Shown piece by piece: positions 63,194 to 64,000 of a stretch of 64,000 bases of DNA. The notes below the pieces were generated by a model. It saw nothing but the letters and a program-made list of their open reading frames with translations. It did not search any database and was not told the DNA's origin. Source of the DNA: Synaphobranchus kaupii (taxonomy: Eukaryota > Chordata > Actinopteri > Anguilliformes > Synaphobranchidae); contig CM056391.1 of NCBI GenBank assembly GCA_029718625.1, positions 27,382,281 to 27,446,280 on the forward strand. Reading direction: 5' to 3'. How positions within the stretch are numbered: the first letter of the stretch is position 1; every line of letters starts with the position of its first letter. The translations under genes were made by a program, and so were the position numbers.

Positions 63194-64000
63194 GAGGTTG
63201 ATAAACCTGAGGGGAAGCTCAAGTGGAATTATAACAGTGAAAACCTCACAAAACATCATGGAGTGCAAGGTCAGAAGTCCATATAATGAGAGAATTTAAA
63301 CCTGCACTCATGCAATCACCTTTCAGTTAGCTGTAGCTCATGCTTTCACATTTCCATTTTCACGGCCATTTGCCGCACTTACTCTTTTGAATTTTACCTT
63401 ATCAGTATGTACAAATGGTTTAGTTAGCCAAAAAACACGCACAAGAGTGGGCGTGATTGCTTGTATAGTCAGTGTGAAGGAACATATCAGATTCAGAAAC
63501 GTGGATTGTTACAAATAAAAATATGAAATACATGGCAACACATGAAGGGGAGCACAAACATTCTATTCCCACGTATAAAGCTTGTTTTCTTCCCCCCTAA
63601 AAATGGCTTCTCGCATTGATTTCTAGGGCTATGTTAATATTATCAGGGTGGATTATGATAATGACGTCTGTGGCTCTCATGAGTCCGGGGCTATATTTTG
63701 CAGTTTCGTTGGGGGCAAAGTTAATTGCTTTGGTTCCTTTGATGTACAGAGGGGAGGGGGGTTGGGCGAACCAGATTCTTTTTTGGCCATGGAGAGATTC
63801 ACATTAGCTTTCAGGGGAAGAGACCCAGAGTCTTGACTTCAAGGCCAAATACTATTCTCCTCTAGCTGCCATTTTATATGAACATTTACATACACAGACA
63901 CACCAAATGGCCAGACAAATTGGATTACAATCCTACTGGAGGGAGGAACGCCACAGTTATTCTGCTCTAAGGAGGAAGCATTTCAAACGCAATTTTTCAA
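63194..64000. other. Non-coding interval to window end
   Basis: No exon recognised. The stretch 63,560-63,850 is GC-balanced and repeat-free and could be a conserved element. Confidence 0.35.

Overview
The window is vertebrate genomic DNA and almost certainly comes from a teleost, or at least a ray-finned fish. The genes are intron-rich with GT-AG junctions. The repeats are of kinds typical of fish: a Sleeping-Beauty-type Tc1 element, 5S-rRNA-derived and tRNA-derived SINEs, an L2-type LINE tail, many hAT, piggyBac and Harbinger MITEs, and a solo LTR. I cannot name the species from sequence alone.

Layout. Positions 1-13,100 hold the start of neuron navigator 2 (NAV2) on the minus strand. Its first coding exon (27 codons) is at 10,882-10,962, and a probable non-coding exon lies near 12,938-13,050. 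Everything to the left reads as NAV2 intron filled with decayed repeats. Positions 13,080-16,570 form the region between divergent NAV2 and E2F8, with several clusters of E2F, CCAAT, CRE, RFX-X-box and CHR-like motifs. Positions 16,582-24,018 hold E2F8 on the plus strand: 13 coding exons that join in frame to a 969-residue atypical E2F repressor with two DNA-binding domains. Positions 25,990-31,655 hold CSRP3 (muscle LIM protein) on the plus strand: one non-coding exon behind a TATA box, then five coding exons giving 193 residues. A strong CTCF-type motif lies between these two genes. The order NAV2(-), E2F8(+), CSRP3(+) is the same neighbourhood as in mammals.

Positions 31,656-64,000 contain no gene I can support. 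This stretch holds dispersed repeats separated by long single-copy tracts, one CpG-rich island (about 38.2-38.95 kb), and several GC-balanced segments that could be regulatory. A locally duplicated 245-bp single-copy segment lies at 48.6-49.1 kb.

How the genes relate. E2F8 is a cell-cycle repressor whose own upstream DNA carries E2F-type sites, which fits known E2F feedback. CSRP3 is a striated-muscle Z-disc and nuclear LIM protein, and NAV2 is a neuronal cytoskeletal guidance protein. They are neighbours rather than a functional pathway. No clearly new biological system was found. The most unusual items are a two-copy long foldback (hairpin) repeat, an extra phase-0 95-residue exon in E2F8, the compact divergent NAV2/E2F8 promoter region, and CTCF-like motifs in both the gene boundary and a SINE body. 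All calls are from reading the sequence and from recalled family knowledge; no database search was run.
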